From assembly GCA_012295275.1 (NCBI GenBank), contig CM022674.1:14039874-14069873 (forward strand): a stretch of DNA of 30,000 nucleotides, read 5' to 3'. The notes under the pieces were generated by a model. The model saw nothing but the letters and a program-made list of their open reading frames with translations, was not told the origin of the DNA and made no database searches. The DNA comes from Chrysomallon squamiferum. Taxonomy: Eukaryota; Mollusca; Gastropoda; Neomphalida; Peltospiridae. This document shows, piece after piece, positions 21,084-30,000 of this stretch. Within the stretch, counting starts at the first letter, position 1. Every line of letters begins with the position of its first letter. Both the position numbers and the translations under genes were made by a program.

Positions 21084-21417
21084 AAGTAAGCAAATGTGAC
21101 AGACATGAGAATGGTGTGTAATATATACACAAAAACTTTGATTTGACAGACAATGTCACACAGAAATGCTACGTGTGCTGGGTGGAGTAATACTGAAATC
21201 TAATACACACATAAGGAAAAGACAATTCATTATCCCATTAAGTGATTAATATTTGACTGTGACAGTGATCTATAAAAAATTACTTTCACTTTTACTAAAT
21301 TTGTTTTTGAATTTTTGCTGCTTATTAAAGAGACTTTTTTACACTTTATTTGAGGCAGGATGCTCCTTGTTTGCTTGCTGATTTCAAACTGTTGAACGTC
21401 TCATAGTTCATGATACT
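21084..21417. other. Unique AT-rich sequence upstream of the MDADE exon
   Basis: No repeat or coding frame is visible. It would hold the promoter of the MDADE first exon if that exon is real, but no TATA box or CpG cluster can be singled out. Confidence 0.35.
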
Positions 21418-21660
21418 CATTCTTTAATAAACTGTTCAAAAATTTAGTTTTGTGCTTTTAAAAAACTAAAAAAAAACCTACTATTATGCCTTTAATTTTT
21501 TTTTTTACAGTTTGAACTGTTCCCTTTAATAAACTATTAAAAATGTAGCATTGCACCTTTAATAAAGTGTTAAAAAATTACCATTGTACCTTTAATATTG
21601 TGTTAAAAAGTTTATGTGCTTTTAATAAACTGTTAAAAAGTAAGTATTGTACCTTTGAGA
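21418..21660. repeat. Imperfect 30-35-bp repeat with CCTTTAATAAACTGTTAAAA core
   Basis: About six diverged copies spaced roughly 30-35 bp. Several contain AATAAA, but they are serial repeats and not poly-A signals of a recognised gene. Confidence 0.8.
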
Positions 21661-21877
21661 ATCAGATCCACAGGTAGATGTAGCTTTAACAATGATTTTC
21701 ACTAAACATGTATTTTGTTTGCGCAGTTAACAAGACTTGGTAATTACCCAGTCTAATTAAGAAAATGACAACACAAACACACACTGTTCTAATTAGTAGC
21801 ATACAGTATTACACAGATTGCTGTACAAACAGTATCACTGTAACTAGTTAATAACTGACACATGATAAATGTGGGAA

Positions 21878-22048
21878 TATATATTTATGTATATATATAT
21901 ATAAGTATGTGTATATGTATGTGTATGTGTATGTATGTATATGTGTGTATATGTGTGTATATGTGTATGTATGTGTATGTATGTGTATGTATGTGTATGT
22001 ATGTGTATGTATGTGTAAGTATGTATATATATGTATATATATATATAA
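21878..22048. repeat. (TATG)n/(TA)n tract
   Basis: TATGTATG and GTGTATATG words, perfect TGTATGTA units at about 21962-22020, flanked by TA runs. Confidence 0.95.
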
Positions 22049-23465
22049 TTTTAAAAAATGGGGAAACTTCTCATAAACTGAGATGTGCACACTGGATATG
22101 GATGAATATCCTGGAGCTCTGTTATGAACGGGAAATAAAATAAACTAAAATAAAATCATATACATTAATTATTTAATTTATTAATTAATCTAAACCAATC
22201 CATTTACTAATGCTATTTAACTTATTAATTAATCTAAATTAATGAATATTTAACAACATCCCAGCATGAAAACATATGCAAGGTAAACCTGTTAACTAAA
22301 ACTGTTTTATTTATTGATGGATCTGAACTGAACCTTACTAATCAATAAGTAAACAGAAATTCTGTACATGAGAGGGTAAAGAAATTATAAAAGACCACTG
22401 CTTTAAGCCAAAACCCACACTGCGTTTTAATTACCAGCAACCAATATATCTTCACTACTGCATCTAATAAAGAGGGTGACATTAAAATCTCCTTTTGGCA
22501 TTTGAAGACATTCCTTGACGGTAATTCTCCATGATTAAAAGAAAATTTGATGCCAAGGAAGAAAGGTTATTGACCATCAGTGCTGATGGCATATTGAAAA
22601 AAAAAAAAAAATCAATTAATTTTTAAAATAAAAGATTCGCAAAGAATATTCCCTAAAACATTTTTTAAAAAATCAGAAATAATAATAATACTTTACGAAA
22701 AAAAAAAAAGATATAAAGAAAAGCAATGATGGTTTTTTTTTCCAATCTTGTTTAGAGTATTGATTTTTCTAAGAATTCCTGTTTCCTGCCAGAAAAATGT
22801 TGCAGTGAATATATTTAGTGTGAAGTTGGTTAGTTGACACTTGAGAACAGACACACAGACATACAGACATACAGACAATACTCATGTGTATATGTCAGCC
22901 ATAAACACATATATTCAGACATAAACAATCTACAGGTGTATAAGAGTATTCAAGAGCAGAAAGACACAAACAGAAACTATACAGACTCACAGACACAGAC
23001 CATTTATGTGTAGGAACATATCAGACAAACAGACAGACAGACACTCTACAACTGTAGAAGAAAATATTCAGACATACAGACTAACAGACAGTCTACATGT
23101 GTTTAACAATATGTGAAGTCTACAGACACACAGACAATTTACACATTTTTAAGACTGTTAAAAGTGGATTCACGTTTTGCTTGTTTTAAACAGATCAGTT
23201 CGTTTCCTTCTTCATTTTTATTTATTTTGAGGAATGGTGGATAGTTAGATGATCAATAGATAAATGGATAGCGTAATGGATGAATGAATAAATACATAGA
23301 TGGATTAATAGATGGATGATATGGTAGCATATATTTTATATTTGTTTAAGTTGTAATATTTTGAGAATAAATGAAGTTTTATTTTGCTTTAAGAAAGAAA
23401 TGTGTACAAGAGTACATTTTATTCAACAACACAACAGTGTATTTCAGTATTAATGGTTATCAGTC

Positions 23466-23466
<1 letters not shown>
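22049..23466. other. AT-rich unique sequence with scattered CAGACA words
   Basis: No gene or RNA is visible. At 22855-23130 there are dispersed ACAGACATACAGAC words without a fixed period, and at 23250-23320 diverged GGATGAATGAATA words. Confidence 0.5.

Positions 23467-23468
<2 letters not shown>

Positions 23469-23512
<44 letters not shown>
23469..23512. repeat. (AC)n microsatellite
   Basis: About 22 perfect units. Confidence 0.97.
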
Positions 23513-23515
<3 letters not shown>

Positions 23516-24100
23516 TGCTATATCTCATACACATATCTGAAAGCAAACAGATTTTCTCTACTGAAAGAGTAAAAATCAGTTGACTGTGATTAGAAAAGAT
23601 TTACATCTGCTGCTCTAAAGAAACAGAAAAGACTGCACAAGACATGATAGTATTTAATAAACTGGGTTTGGAGCACTATCTAGAATGGGAAAACAGCCCA
23701 ATGGGAGAAGCAAGAACTAATCCTCTGTCCACCGTTACACTACCACACAACATCAACACAAACAACTTGCTGCAAGAAGAAATAATAAGCACATGTGACA
23801 GAGGGATGGACACACAGACAGACAGACAGTGGATGAATACCAGTGAGACAACACATCATACCTGTTTCATCTGAATATCAAACATGATTCAATCTTGAAT
23901 GGTAAACTAAAAAAATCAAACAATACATCAACATTAACTACCAACTTTATCTGAAGGTCACGGTTTAGGGTCACTCTTCTCAGGTCAAATTAGTGACCTC
24001 AGGGAGATTTTGTTTTAGCAGTTTTTAATTTAAATAAAAAAATATGTACTAAAATGATAAATCATTTTAAAAACTGAACATTAGAGCCTCAGTCTGTATG
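23513..24100. other. Unique sequence, no gene supported
   Basis: A plus-strand open frame of 76 codons (23644-23874) has balanced composition but no recognisable motif, no clear splice context and ends in a CAGA tract. I cannot support it as a gene. Confidence 0.4.
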
Positions 24101-24117
24101 TACATTTCTGTGTCTGT

Positions 24118-24205
24118 TATGTAGATATGTATTTATATGTATGTATATGTATGTACATATATGTATGTATGTATATGTATGTATGTATATGTTCATGTAT
24201 GAAGG
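24118..24205. repeat. TATG-rich tract
   Basis: Degenerate TATGTATG and ACATATATG words, similar to 12.8 kb and 21.9 kb. Confidence 0.9.
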
Positions 24206-24757
24206 TATGTATTGTACAAACATTATTCACATATATGTCTATAATGTGTGTATTTATAAGTCTAAATTTAGTAAATTTTAAGACTTAGTAAGTATGTGAA
24301 ATGAAATGTTTTTTTGTATTCACTGATTAAACTATTACTAGCAGTTGTCTGTTTTCATTTTACAGAAATTTCTTCTAGATTATTAGTATTATTGTTATAT
24401 CTGTTAGTAATTTATGTGAATGTATATTTTTAATAATTTTTAAAATTAACATAATATTTTTTACACTACCCTATCTAACCTGTTTTGTATTACACTTTAT
24501 TAAATAAAATAATGTTTTGCAGTTTCTGTTGTTTTTAGTTGTTGTTTTTTTGTTTGTTTTGTGTTGTTTTTTGTGTTGTTTTGTGGGTTTTCTAAATAAA
24601 TAATTAAAAAAACAAAAACACACACACAATAAATACAATATATTATTAGCAAATAGTATGCTATTAATTTGGTATATACATATACATAAACACATAAACA
24701 CACACACACACTTTATGTATATACTTGCATATATAATTATGTGTATGTATGTGTGTC
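24206..24757. other. AT-rich unique sequence
   Basis: Nothing recognisable apart from GTTTTTTGTGTTG-rich words at 24525-24590 and a CA run at 24698-24710. Confidence 0.5.
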
Positions 24758-24807
<50 letters not shown>

Positions 24808-24808
24808 C
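24758..24808. repeat. (ATA)n microsatellite
   Basis: About 17 perfect units. Confidence 0.97.
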
Positions 24809-24864
24809 AAAACAAAATATAAACAAACAAAAGAAAAAAGTTAAAAGAATCCGTTCTGATCAAA

Positions 24865-24891
24865 TAAAGACAACACTTCATGTTGTCTTTA
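24865..24891. other. Perfect inverted repeat (11-bp arms, 5-bp loop)
   Basis: TAAAGACAACA, loop CTTCA, TGTTGTCTTTA. No flanking terminator-like run or known element is attached. It lies about 200 bp downstream of the candidate first-exon donor at 25092, inside the proposed first intron. Confidence 0.8.
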
Positions 24892-25092
24892 CATTCTGTC
24901 GTTAATAACAAAACTGCAGTTTGATAAATAAATTAAAATATTCATCTTAGAAACGAAGAGATGAAAACTGTTCATTAATTTGCGTGTGAGTACTTGTCTG
25001 TGGCTTGACCTTTTCTATAATCAATGATTCAAACGAAGCCTGCGAACATTCTACACGACATTTTTTTTTTTTTCAAGTACTGTTTCGCTTAC

Positions 25093-25340
25093 CATGCAAC
25101 CAGGAGACGCCGGCTTCGTTCGGAAATGGGTTCAAATCTCTCACTGTGCTGTGAAATTGTCATCGTTTACGCTTGTCGGTCATCGGAGATGCGAAGCTGA
25201 GTTCATCCGCCATTTTCCCCAAGCGCCGATGTTTCTGACAGAATGAAAACAAACAAACGTTTTTTTGTCTTCAGTCGTAGGAACCGTGCACTGTCGACCT
25301 CTTTTACAGCAACACGAGTTGTCTCCCTTCCACTACAGTT
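25093..25340 (-). promoter_or_regulatory. ECE1-like: Candidate main promoter and first exon, donor directly after ATG
   Basis: About 260 bp of CpG-richer, non-repetitive sequence stands out in the AT-rich window. On the minus strand it contains AAAATGGCGGA (YY1-like and translation-start-like) at about 25217-25207 and ends GGTTGCATG followed by strong donor GTAAGC at 25092. Splicing to 10503 gives M-MSGQRYKR. As I recall, human ECE1 isoform C begins MMSTYKR through the same kind of junction, which makes this the most convincing of the candidate first exons. The transcription start is not determined; the right boundary is approximate. Confidence 0.45.
25160..25213 (-). CDS. 17-codon upstream ORF in the candidate leader
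   Basis: ATG GCG GAT ... CGA TGA encodes MADELSFASPMTDKRKR and closes about 65 bases before the ATG at the exon end. It starts in a strong context (AAAATGG). If the leader is transcribed as proposed, this would be an upstream ORF able to dampen translation of the peptidase. It could equally be an incidental ATG within a YY1-type element. Confidence 0.25.
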   Translation of the reverse strand: MADELSFASPMTDKRKR

Positions 25341-25454
25341 CAAGCATGGAAGGCTTAGCGAGTTTTTAAAATAACGATGAGTAATCGGTTATAAACCCTC
25401 TCGCAAATTTTTGTTTTGTAGAAGGCATAAATGAAATTGATTAATGTGGTTTCT

Positions 25455-25529
25455 TTTATAATCATCATCATTATTATTATATTAATATTATTACAGCTGC
25501 TACTACTATTACTATCACTACCATTATTA

Positions 25530-25574
<45 letters not shown>

Positions 25575-25590
25575 TTTATTTATTAACATA
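25455..25590. repeat. ATT and TTTA microsatellite cluster
   Basis: ATT/ATC-rich sequence with perfect TTA units at about 25530-25560 followed by TTTA units to 25585. Confidence 0.93.
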
Positions 25591-26840
25591 ATTTTTTTTA
25601 AAGTTATTTTGCATGAAATATGATATTACAAAAATCAATAAAAAATCACTGTAAATGATAGCCAGTCAGATGGTTTAAATTTGTCAAGTGAAGTCGTGTA
25701 TATCTATCTATAAATAGATACTATTGTGTAGGCTAATAAAACATGTTCTACTTTTTCAGAATAAAAGTTTAAAAAGAAAGATGTGTTCCGTTTTAGAGGC
25801 GTTTCAAAAGATAGTTTAATGCACGTTTAACTGAATTAAAACATTAAGAAAAATATATTTAATTCAGTAAATTAAAGATTGATAAGAAATATTGCTTAAT
25901 GAATATTAAAAGTTAATTTAATTTAATACTTTGATAGAATTAAATTATTAACGAAGATATTTAAATTTATTGCCTTAATGTTGACAGATTTACTTTGTTT
26001 GACTTAATTTTTGGTACCTAATCAAACAAAATAGTGTATATACTTTTCATACGATTAATAAATTGATTTTCGATCTTCTTGAAGTAGAAGTATACATACT
26101 GCCGACTAAAGAATACACAGTCTATGTTTTACCAAGGATAACGTTGCTGCAGCCGTAGTAGCTGCTGTCTGAACATCTATAGCGTTTCTTTTTCTTTTGA
26201 CACGAGCTGGTTAAGAGATCGTACTGAAAAGGAAAATCTTCAAAAACAGTAAACAATGAACCCTGGCACGTGCAAATCTTTAATTTCAGGGCAAAGGGAG
26301 AATCTTAACCATGTCGTAATTCAACATTTCTTATGTCATTATACTTAACTCACTGACCAGACAGGCTCATTTTAGTAACGGTACAGAAATCTCTGTTTCC
26401 AATCTCTGCTGGCTAAGTGTGGCGAGGTTTTGAACAGTTGGGCTTAGTTCGGGGTTTTGGGTTGGTGAATGACTTTGAAGTATAGTTTCCCTAAAATCTG
26501 TGGGGTGGGAAGAATGTTATTAGACAAGGCATGATGCGTCTGTATAATTGTATACACATGCGTGTACTCACCTGCTTACATTTTCTAACTACGCATACAT
26601 GTATATATATTCTTTATAAATATCTGTTTTAGAAACTGTATGTATATATTTGTATACATTAAGTAACTTTTTTGTTATATATATCTGTGCATGCATATAT
26701 GTATAGAAAACTTAAAATATAAATCAATAAATAATAAATAAATAAATTTGCGAATCTATCGAAAGTGTGTCATGCAGAGCAAAAACTGTTGCTAACAAAA
26801 TGTTAGGAAAGAAAAGTAAATACTATATCAGTTATTCCTC
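25591..26840. other. AT-rich intergenic or upstream sequence
   Basis: Located upstream of the proposed main promoter on the minus strand. It contains no coding frame or repeat of note and is largely non-repetitive; a few CG dinucleotides occur at 26100-26220. Confidence 0.45.
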
Positions 26841-26871
<31 letters not shown>

Positions 26872-26925
26872 TAATAACGATGGTGATGATGATTTTGATG
26901 ATGATGATGATGATAAGAAGAAGGA
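26841..26925. repeat. (ATA)n and GATGAT microsatellite
   Basis: ATA units at 26841-26868, then GATGATGATGAT at 26883-26912. Confidence 0.93.
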
Positions 26926-27635
26926 GAAAAAAAAAGGAGAAGAAATATGAGAATTTATATGAAAAAAGTTAAATATAAAATAAATAAATACAACATGAGA
27001 AGTCACCTGGTGAGTGATGACACACCTCTCAGAGTGGCTAATACGGGAAATGTGTTCCTGGGGGCCTGTTCACACAGGTACAGAACTTAATTACATCAAT
27101 TTTCTTTTTTCATTCAAAACCAGTATTAGACTGGATGAAGGGAGGCAACTGCACAAAACAAAACAATGTTCACGAACAAGTTTTCTTATACTACTACAAC
27201 TCTGCATTTTGACTGAAAGTTAGAAAGAAATGTTTTGAAAGTCATTCACACAAAACAAGTAAAATTCTTACTTCATTGTTTTAACGTTTTGAGATATTTT
27301 TACTGTCCTTGTGAGTATTTTTAGTGCAAATTATAAATTATCTGAATCTGAGTCTGAGCTGGGAGTACAATTTCCATTAAAAAAACATGGGAGGGGGGTG
27401 ATTTTATTAGACCAGCACCAGCCGGGACATTTACTGGGCCCTGCAAGAGTAAACAGCACAACTTGAACTTGTACACTGAGTCAGAACAGACGAACAGACG
27501 AACAGACTCAGTGTTTCAACAAGCAGCTGTTTGTACTTAAAACACTTGAAGTGAGTGATAAAAAAACACTGTGAGAGACTTCAGTGTTTGGGGTGACAGA
27601 ACCATGGAAACGTGACGTGTACTGCTTTAAAAAGA
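26926..27635. other. Unique sequence, no gene supported
   Basis: A plus-strand frame of 69 codons (27014-27223) has no recognisable motif. The interval 27340-27500 is non-repetitive with a GGGAGGGGGGTG run; no element family is recognised. Confidence 0.4.
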
Positions 27636-27639
27636 CACA

Positions 27640-28315
27640 GACTGGCGGGTGAAAGCTCGGTAGCTGACAGACACTGGCGTGTGAAAGCTGGGTAGCTGAC
27701 AGACACTGGCGTGTGAAAGCTGGACAGCTGACAGACTCTGGCGGGTGAAAGCTGGGTAGCTGACAGACTCTGGCGTGTGAAAGCTGGGTAGCTGACAGAC
27801 ACTGGCGTGTGAAAGCTGGGTAGCTGACAGACACTGGCGTGTGAAAGCTGGGTAGCTGACAGACACTGGCGTGTGGCTGGGTAGTTGACAGACACTGGCG
27901 GGTGGAAGCTGGGTATCTGACAGACACTGGCGTGTGAAAGCTGGGTAGCTGACAGACACTGGCGTGTGAAAGCTGGGTAGCTGACAGACACTGGCGTGTG
28001 AAAGCTGGGTAGCTGACAGACACTGGCGTGTGAAAGCTGGGTAGCTGACAGACACTGGCGTGTGAAAGCTGGGTAGCTGACAGACACTGGCGTGTGAAAG
28101 CTGGGTAGCTGACAGACACTGGCGTGTGAAAGCTGGGTAGCTGACAGACACTGGCGTGTGAAAGCTGGGTAGCTGACAGACACTGGCGTGTGAAAGCTGG
28201 GTAGTTGACAGACACTGGCGGGTGAAAGCTGGGTATCTGACAGACACTGGCGTGTGAAAGCTGGGTAGCTGACAGACACTGGCGTGTGAAAGCTGGATAT
28301 CTGACAGACACTGTA
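27640..28315. repeat. 32-bp minisatellite (about 21 copies)
   Basis: The unit TGGCGTGTGAAAGCTGGG plus TAGCTGACAGACAC repeats with 32-bp spacing (anchors at 27801 and 27833). Edge units carry GGCGGGTG and ATCTGACAG variants, while central units are essentially identical; one unit near 27873 has lost the GAAA. Each unit retains one CG dinucleotide. The minus strand is open in three frames (SFHTPVSVSYPAFTRQCLSATQL-type peptides), an artefact of the stop-free 32-bp unit. Confidence 0.97.
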
Positions 28316-28452
28316 GAGTGCAGATGGCTCAGACGAACTATTGTCCCCCTGTGTGTATGACTGAAATGAAGAGAAGGATTCTTAAACCTTGTTCAACCAA
28401 ACAGACACGCAACTGCTTCTGAATATGTACAATGAACACTCAGCTTATAGTT

Positions 28453-28985
<533 letters not shown>

Positions 28986-29272
28986 GCGATTCATTATTTC
29001 ATTTATTTACTTGTGTGCGTGTATGTGTGTTTGTGTGCTTGCACACACACAAAACAAATTTCGAAACTCATTTTTTGGTGAAAATATATTCCTTGTGTAG
29101 CTAACTTTGGCAAACACTAAAATATTTAAAAATGGCTTAAAATAATTATAATAATTAATATAAAAAAAATAAAATAAAAAATACAAAGATGTTCAGCATA
29201 GCAGTAAAATTATACTATTTGTCTGATCATCTATTTAAAAAAAAAAAAAAAAGTAATTATGTCTGAATTTAT

Positions 29273-29276
<4 letters not shown>

Positions 29277-29361
<85 letters not shown>
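29277..29361. repeat. (CT)n microsatellite
   Basis: About 42 uninterrupted CT units, closely matching in length the two GA tracts at 16.2 and 18.3 kb, in opposite orientation. Confidence 0.97.
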
Positions 29362-29364
<3 letters not shown>

Positions 29365-29650
29365 CAGTTACATATCTGTATGTTTATAAATTGTATTTCG
29401 TTCTTTGTTTCTGTTTGCCTGTGGTATATTTTATTTATCAGATATATTAATTAGTTCTATTACATAGTCACACGCACACACACAGAGACTAGGTCTGTAC
29501 GCAGAGGTTAGTTTGGAGGTGGATGTGTAATTCACACTGGAATGTTTTAAAATCTTCACTGCCCGAGACACATTTTCCTGCATTTTGGGAAGGAAAATTT
29601 TAAATTTTATTTCCTGAGATTATGCCACAACTGAGAAAACTTTACTGAGT

Positions 29651-29678
29651 TGACGTCATCGGTTTTTTGATATAAATA
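29651..29678 (+). promoter_or_regulatory. Possible core promoter: CRE plus TATA-like box
   Basis: A perfect palindromic CRE (TGACGTCA, 29651-29658) lies 12 bp before TATAAATA (29671-29678). The spacing and order suit a plus-strand promoter with a start near 29700-29710, and downstream sequence is CpG-containing. A poly-T run (29679-29698) separates the TATA box from the expected start. Single motif matches of this length can occur by chance. Confidence 0.25.
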
Positions 29679-29975
29679 TTTTTTTTTTTTTTTTTTTTGT
29701 ACACCTCTACGGACGGACCTCGACACACCCAAAGAGACTTACGTAGGCGCACGTGCACACACACTTATAATTAATTACACAGACACGTAACTAAACGCAC
29801 ACACATGCAGATAATTACACCGACGCACATAATTATATTCTTTATAATGGATATTTTATTGATTTAATGTAAAACTTAGCCTCGTTTTCACGGCTAGAAG
29901 TCAGAGAGAGGAGTAATAACATCTGTGTACGTCCAGTCCAGTCTTTCATGCTTACACACACCTCACTGCCCCGCT

Positions 29976-29988
29976 ATGAATCGTAAGT
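29976..29988 (+). other. ATG followed by consensus splice donor, possible first-exon end
   Basis: ATGAATC directly precedes GTAAGT (29983-29988), a full-consensus donor. A longer frame from ATG at 29948 (MLTHTSLPRYE) also stays open to this donor. Together with the CRE/TATA pair 300 bp upstream, it could be the first exon of a divergent plus-strand gene continuing beyond the window. Confidence 0.2.
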
Positions 29989-30000
29989 TTTAAAAAATAA

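Larger units (their letters stand above)
1136..25340 (-). other. ECE1-like: ECE1-like M13 metallopeptidase gene, 5' portion (gene span)
   Basis: This is the span of the only recognisable gene. Three coding exons (10278-10503, 1863-2069, 1136-1422) join in consistent phase to about 240 residues: a cytoplasmic tail, one transmembrane segment and the first part of an M13 (neprilysin/ECE) ectodomain. M13 enzymes are type II membrane zinc endopeptidases that cleave peptide hormones at the cell surface or in secretory and endosomal membranes. The tail motif YKR followed by an acidic run, and the ectodomain wording SVDPCQDFFTYACGGWI, look more like ECE1 than neprilysin. The zinc-binding HExxH and downstream exons would lie left of position 1. 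The upstream limit is a candidate promoter near 25.1-25.34 kb. Orthology to ECE1 rather than ECE2 or another M13 paralogue is inference. Confidence 0.85.

Noticed and set aside
22436-22492. A fourth candidate first exon on the minus strand (ATG with 16 open codons before donor GTAATT near 22437)
   Set aside because: The phase fits, but the start context is poor (T at -3), surrounding sequence is AT-rich and there is no promoter-like composition. It was too weak to list beside the other three.
23644-23874. Plus-strand 76-codon frame with balanced composition
   Set aside because: No homology that I recognise, no splice or promoter context, and the end lies in a CAGA tract. A protein search with no hit would confirm the rejection.
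25115-25150. GGGTTCAAATCTC at 25129 as a pol III B box
   Set aside because: No A box at suitable distance and no tRNA fold. It lies in the candidate first exon and probably matches by chance.
27014-27223. Plus-strand 69-codon frame
   Set aside because: Single short frame without motif or context.
27508-28311. Minus-strand frames of 206-267 residues (SYPAFTRQCLSATQL-type)
   Set aside because: They come from the 32-bp minisatellite, open in three frames with the same peptide rotating. This is not coding evidence.
27640-28315. CRISPR-like appearance of regularly spaced 32-bp repeats
   Set aside because: There are no unique spacers; the units are directly adjacent, and the genome is eukaryotic.

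Overview
The window is eukaryotic, from a bilaterian animal. It is AT-rich, dense in micro- and minisatellites, and split by large introns. It carries the 5' part of one recognisable gene on the minus strand: a membrane zinc endopeptidase of family M13, closest by eye to endothelin-converting enzyme 1 (ECE1). The repeat-dense composition and tRNA-SINE-like scraps would suit a lophotrochozoan such as a mollusc, but this is inference and the species cannot be fixed from the sequence.

Gene layout, read right to left. A CpG-richer island near 25.08-25.34 kb holds the best candidate promoter and first exon, with a donor right after an ATG at 25093. Two other candidate first exons end at 20985 (MDADE) and 18849 (MDLP). 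All three would join in phase 0 to the shared exon 10278-10503, which encodes MSGQRYKR..., an acidic cytoplasmic tail and a transmembrane anchor. This matches the human ECE1 design, in which alternative first exons are spliced just before MSTYKR. Exon 1863-2069 then encodes the start of the M13 ectodomain (SVDPCQDFFTYACGGWI, SHRW-like motif). Exon 1136-1422 continues it to the conserved NSSKNILQ boundary. Splice phases agree at both internal junctions (GCA=Ala and GAA=Glu codons are rebuilt). These three exons give about 240 residues. The catalytic HExxH half lies beyond the left edge.

Repeats dominate the rest. The intron between the transmembrane exon and the first ectodomain exon is 8.2 kb, and about 7.1 kb of it is one 40/44-bp minisatellite of roughly 165 units. 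Each unit copies the intron's own 3' splice site (branch-point-like CTAAC, U/G-rich tract, GACAG) plus the first bases of the downstream exon. The same intron begins, directly at the donor, with a different 34-bp array. Other independent arrays have 16-bp (11.85-12.15 kb), roughly 21-35-bp with nested GT runs (14.1-16.0 kb), 17-bp (17.65-18.0 kb), 76-bp AT-rich (19.37-20.15 kb) and 32-bp (27.64-28.31 kb) units, and there are long GA/CT, CA/GT, ATA and TATG tracts. Long stop-free reading frames in the 14.1-16.0, 17.65 and 27.6 kb arrays are artefacts of repetition.

The right edge (29.65-30.0 kb) has a CRE, a TATA-like box and a strong donor motif on the plus strand. These may mark the start of a divergent neighbouring gene, but only weakly. 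The main biological interest is the splice-acceptor minisatellite and the apparently conserved alternative-first-exon layout.
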